Positions 6,627 through 7,345 of a stretch of DNA of 7,345 nucleotides are shown here, in pieces; positions within the stretch are counted from its first letter, which is position 1, and each line of letters starts with the position of its first letter. Position numbers and translations under genes: made by a program. The notes beneath the pieces are model-generated. The model did no database searches. It saw only the letters and a program-made list of their open reading frames with translations, and had not been told where the DNA came from. The stretch comes from JBJHBY01 sp050485745 (lineage in GTDB: Bacteria > Pseudomonadota > Gammaproteobacteria > Pseudomonadales > CAMLJR01), in contig JBJHBY010000179.1 of NCBI GenBank assembly GCA_050485745.1, positions 1 to 7,345 on the forward strand. The letters run 5' to 3'.

Positions 6627-7345
6627 TTAGTCGCGCGCGCGGATCTGCTGCTGGATATCCGCCACCGGACGCACCCAGGGCCCCGCCTCACGCAGGGTTT
6701 CAGGCAGTCGTGGAATCGCGGCACTGGCCTGCTCACGTTGCGTGTAAGGCCCCGAGACCGCGACGAACCAGGGGCTACCCTGCAGGCGAGTCTCGAAAAT
6801 CAGCGCGCGGGGCTCGAGACCCGCTACCGCGGCAGCCACCCGCGCCCGCTCACGTGCGGCGAACAACTGCACCACAAAGGCCTCCGCGGGCCATTGCAGC
6901 AGGGCTTGTTCGTCGGTGCTGCGGGACGGGGATGCACCAGGCTCGCGCACGGGAGCCGTCGCCACGCCCCGGGATGGTGCAGAGGGAGCCTGCGCAACAG
7001 GCGCCTCTGCCCTGACCGGGTCGCGCCTGACCGGGTCGCGCGCAGTTGCCGCAGCAGCGCCGGCACCCTGCGTCGGCGCGGGCGCTGTGTCAGCCGCAAG
7101 TGCGCTCCCTGTCGCTGCGGCCCCCGCCCCCGGACCGGAACCGGAACCGGAACCGGAACCGGCCACCTCACCCCGGGGCGGAACGGAAGACGAAGAAGAA
7201 ACCGGTGCCGGCTCCGCACTTGCGGGCACCTCCTCCGGCGGGAACAAAGCGATCTGACGCACCACCGGCGAACTGTCCCGCATGTAAAAGAATGCCACGA
7301 CCAGTGTCGTCAACAGGATGCTGGCGGCCAGCAGATGCCAGACCG
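6627..7345 (-). CDS. damX: DamX-like SPOR-domain membrane protein, C-terminal 238 codons (cut by window edge)
   Basis: SPOR domains bind denuded peptidoglycan glycan strands at the septum; DamX-type proteins are inner-membrane division proteins. The frame stays open to the window edge. A TTG at 7313 would begin inside the membrane helix, so the true start lies outside. Numbering from the first complete codon (7343), a hydrophobic helix LLAASILLTTLVVAFFYM covers residues 4-21. A Pro/Ala/Ser/Gly-rich linker of about 115-125 residues follows, containing (GS)4 and two RDPVR copies. The SPOR domain covers about 154-233 (EAFVVQLFAA, then SPWFVAVSGPYTQREQA and GPWVRPVADIQQQI) and closely resembles E. 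coli DamX (QPWYVLVSGVY, NPWAKPL). The linker and SPOR domain would be periplasmic. Pseudomonad relatives carry an AAA-type ATPase region before the helix; whether this one does cannot be seen. It ends 202 bp before gltB. Confidence 0.85.
   Translation of the reverse strand, partial: VWHLLAASILLTTLVVAFFYMRDSSPVVRQIALFPPEEVPASAEPAPVSSSSSVPPRGEVAGSGSGSGSGPGAGAAATGSALAADTAPAPTQGAGAAAATARDPVRRDPVRAEAPVAQAPSAPSRGVATAPVREPGASPSRSTDEQALLQWPAEAFVVQLFAARERARVAAAVAGLEPRALIFETRLQGSPWFVAVSGPYTQREQASAAIPRLPETLREAGPWVRPVADIQQQIRARD
7011..7040. repeat. 15-bp perfect tandem duplication in the DamX-like linker
   Basis: The unit cctgaccgggtcgcg occurs twice with no gap (7011-7025, 7026-7040). On the minus strand it encodes RDPVR twice in a row. 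The 15-bp unit preserves the reading frame, consistent with slippage tolerated in a disordered linker. Confidence 0.8.
7135..7162. repeat. CCGGAA hexanucleotide tandem repeat in the DamX-like linker
   Basis: Four perfect ccggaa copies (7135-7158) are followed by a partial ccgg. On the minus strand they encode a Gly-Ser run in the periplasmic linker. The unit is two codons long, so copy-number change would alter linker length without a frameshift. Confidence 0.85.

Noticed and set aside
1..7345. A novel defence, mobile or secondary-metabolite system
   Set aside because: All coding space is taken by four recognisable core genes. No integrase, transposase, repeat-spacer array or foreign-looking base composition was seen.

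Overview
The window is high in GC and codes almost entirely on the minus strand. It looks like a chromosomal housekeeping locus of a gammaproteobacterium. Read in the direction of transcription (right to left), the order is a DamX-like SPOR-domain membrane protein, gltB, gltD, hemE. From general knowledge, this order matches the pseudomonad-type aroK-aroB-damX-like-gltB-gltD-hemE neighbourhood rather than the Escherichia coli one, where damX is followed by dam. Protein lengths (GltB 1482 aa, GltD 472 aa) also fit that group. The genus cannot be fixed from this window.

Layout. 7345-6627 (minus) is the C-terminal part of a DamX-like protein: one membrane helix, a Pro/Ala/Ser/Gly-rich linker with in-frame DNA repeats, and a terminal SPOR domain. 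6626-6425 is a 202-bp intergenic region that appears to be the gltB control region. It holds a good match to a sigma-54 (-24/-12) promoter, then a sigma-70-like promoter with an inverted repeat over its -35/spacer, then a GC-rich hairpin in the presumed leader. 6424-1976 is gltB and 1960-542 is gltD, 15 bp apart. 541-472 is a short spacer with a small hairpin and a 7-bp tandem repeat. 471-1 is the N-terminal 157 codons of hemE, cut by the window edge.

How the genes work together. GltB and GltD form the NADPH-dependent glutamate synthase (GOGAT). GltB releases ammonia from glutamine and makes glutamate from 2-oxoglutarate. GltD supplies electrons from NADPH through FAD and iron-sulfur clusters. 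HemE is a tetrapyrrole (heme) biosynthesis enzyme; its precursor 5-aminolevulinate is made from glutamate in most gammaproteobacteria, which may give the linkage some metabolic sense (inference). The DamX-like protein belongs to cell division and is probably a positional neighbour rather than a pathway partner.

No mobile element, CRISPR array, tRNA, rRNA or unusual accessory system is visible. The long plus-strand open frames (up to 1135 codons) lie antisense to gltB and gltD in codon register and are best explained by codon bias. The observation most worth following is the putative nitrogen-type sigma-54 promoter upstream of gltB.
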